Positions 5,509 to 6,342 of a stretch of DNA of 6,342 bases are shown one piece after another. A model generated the notes under the pieces. The model saw nothing but the letters and a program-made list of their open reading frames with translations. It made no database searches and was not told the DNA's origin. The DNA comes from Parvularcula sp039198765. Lineage in GTDB: Bacteria > Pseudomonadota > Alphaproteobacteria > Caulobacterales > Parvularculaceae. The position numbers and the translations under genes were made by a program. The number at the start of each line of letters is the position of its first letter. The first letter of the stretch is position 1. The stretch lies in contig JBCCTF010000186.1 in NCBI GenBank assembly GCA_039198765.1, positions 1-6,342 on the forward strand. The letters are read 5' to 3'.

Positions 5509-6342
5509 CGCGGATTATGCTCTGTGGGCTGAGTGAAGGGTGCCGTTAGCTGGCCCAGAAACGTTCGTGGCCAGCGCTGGTTACCAATACCAATGTGCTG
5601 AACCGATCGGCCCTTCGGTAGGAAGCGGGTACCAAAGACCACGTCCCAGATAATGAGGTTGTTCCCGTAGTTCGTGTGCCCTTCTTCCACCACTGCCGAA
5701 TGATGCCAGCGGTGGAGCTCCGGCCCGGCGATGATCCAGTTCAAGGGGCCGAGACGAACATCGGCGTTGGAGTGCTGGTAGAAGCCGTTGACAGCGTAGA
5801 GGACGAAGTACGCAGCGAAGACTTCTCCCCCGACGCCGACGATGAGGAATGGTAGCGTGTCGCCGAGGAACTGAAGCGTTTTGTCCAGTGGATGAAACCT
5901 ACCGACGTTGACTGTGTAAAGCTTGTCCGACGCATGATGCACTGCGTGGAGTCGCCAGAGTGGATTTGCCTCGTGCATGAGCCGATGGAGCCAGTAGCGG
6001 AAGAACTCGGCGACAATGAGCATCAATGCGACTTGCGCCAGAACAGGCCATTCGCTCGGCCAGTACCGACCGTGAGTCGGCAGGTCAGCTTTTGCCAGCG
6101 CTAAGATCACGGCCAGTGCGGCGGCCTTCAGGAGAAATGGCATCCCGATCTGAACCAAGACTAAGAAGACACTGTCGGATGCCACGTCCGTCCGGGCTGG
6201 CCGCCAGTCATCCCGCTTGGGCAGGAAGCTTTCGTGAAAAAGCACGCCCAAGCCGCCGACGAGAACACAGAGATAGGACGAAAAGAGAAGCGGTGACCCC
6301 GTATCCTGCAACCAAACAAACAGAATGTAGCTACCCCCGACC
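5505..6342 (-). CDS. Sterol desaturase/fatty acid hydroxylase-family membrane di-iron enzyme, 5' end at window edge
   Basis: At least 268 residues are present counting from the TTG at 6311, but the frame stays open to the window edge (reading VGGSYILFVWL), no Shine-Dalgarno is seen before the TTG, and the extra residues prolong the first hydrophobic region. The true start is probably outside. Counting from the TTG, hydrophobic segments lie near 8-26, 47-72, 88-106 and 152-175. The three histidine boxes that bind the two irons are intact: H109-RLM-H113, H122-AV-HH126 and H200-RW-HH204, with further His at 140 and 180. Family members are O2-dependent inner-membrane enzymes that hydroxylate or desaturate lipids; some act on sterols or carotenoids, one (OlsE) on ornithine lipids, and alkylglycerol monooxygenase on ether lipids. 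It is the first visible gene of the operon, and its TGA overlaps the GH3 GTG. Family is clear; substrate is not. Confidence 0.9.
   Translation of the reverse strand, partial: VGGSYILFVWLQDTGSPLLFSSYLCVLVGGLGVLFHESFLPKRDDWRPARTDVASDSVFLVLVQIGMPFLLKAAALAVILALAKADLPTHGRYWPSEWPVLAQVALMLIVAEFFRYWLHRLMHEANPLWRLHAVHHASDKLYTVNVGRFHPLDKTLQFLGDTLPFLIVGVGGEVFAAYFVLYAVNGFYQHSNADVRLGPLNWIIAGPELHRWHHSAVVEEGHTNYGNNLIIWDVVFGTRFLPKGRSVQHIGIGNQRWPRTFLGQLTAPFTQPTEHNPR

Noticed and set aside
1..6342. CRISPR arrays, tRNA/rRNA genes, insertion sequences or phage genes
   Set aside because: No regular direct repeats, cloverleaf-like sequences, transposase motifs or terminal inverted repeats were found on reading both strands.

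Overview
The window looks like chromosomal DNA from a moderately GC-rich proteobacterium. An alphaproteobacterium is the best guess, because small paired DUF1214/DUF1254 proteins next to an NTF2-like protein are, as far as I recall, common there. This is an inference from gene content; no marker gene or RNA gene is present to place it.

Layout: positions 1-1641 hold a plus-strand run of three small envelope proteins: the end of an NTF2/SnoaL-like lipoprotein (its start lies left of the window), a membrane-anchored DUF1214 protein, and a membrane-anchored DUF1254 protein that overlaps it by 7 nt. Positions 1642-1862 are non-coding and contain one good hairpin. Positions 1863 to about 2640 on the minus strand hold a heavily broken remnant of the C-terminal part of a CocE/NonD (X-Pro dipeptidyl-peptidase-like) hydrolase, with at least four frame changes and one in-frame stop. 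Positions 2641-2761 are a short spacer.

From 6342 down to 2762 (minus strand) runs a tight three-gene operon: a sterol desaturase/fatty acid hydroxylase-type di-iron membrane enzyme, a GH3-family acyl-acid amido synthetase, and an enolase-superfamily (MLE subgroup) racemase/epimerase or cycloisomerase. Both junctions are 4-nt GTGA stop/start overlaps, so the three products are very probably made together.

The operon is the most interesting part. GH3 enzymes adenylate a carboxylic acid and join it to an amine, usually an amino acid. Some MLE-subgroup enolases racemise N-acyl amino acids. Membrane di-iron hydroxylases act on lipids, including amino-acid-containing lipids. Together they suggest a small pathway that makes, and perhaps stereo-inverts and hydroxylates, an N-acyl amino acid or related lipid-like amide. 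The family calls are firm; the combined pathway is a hypothesis.
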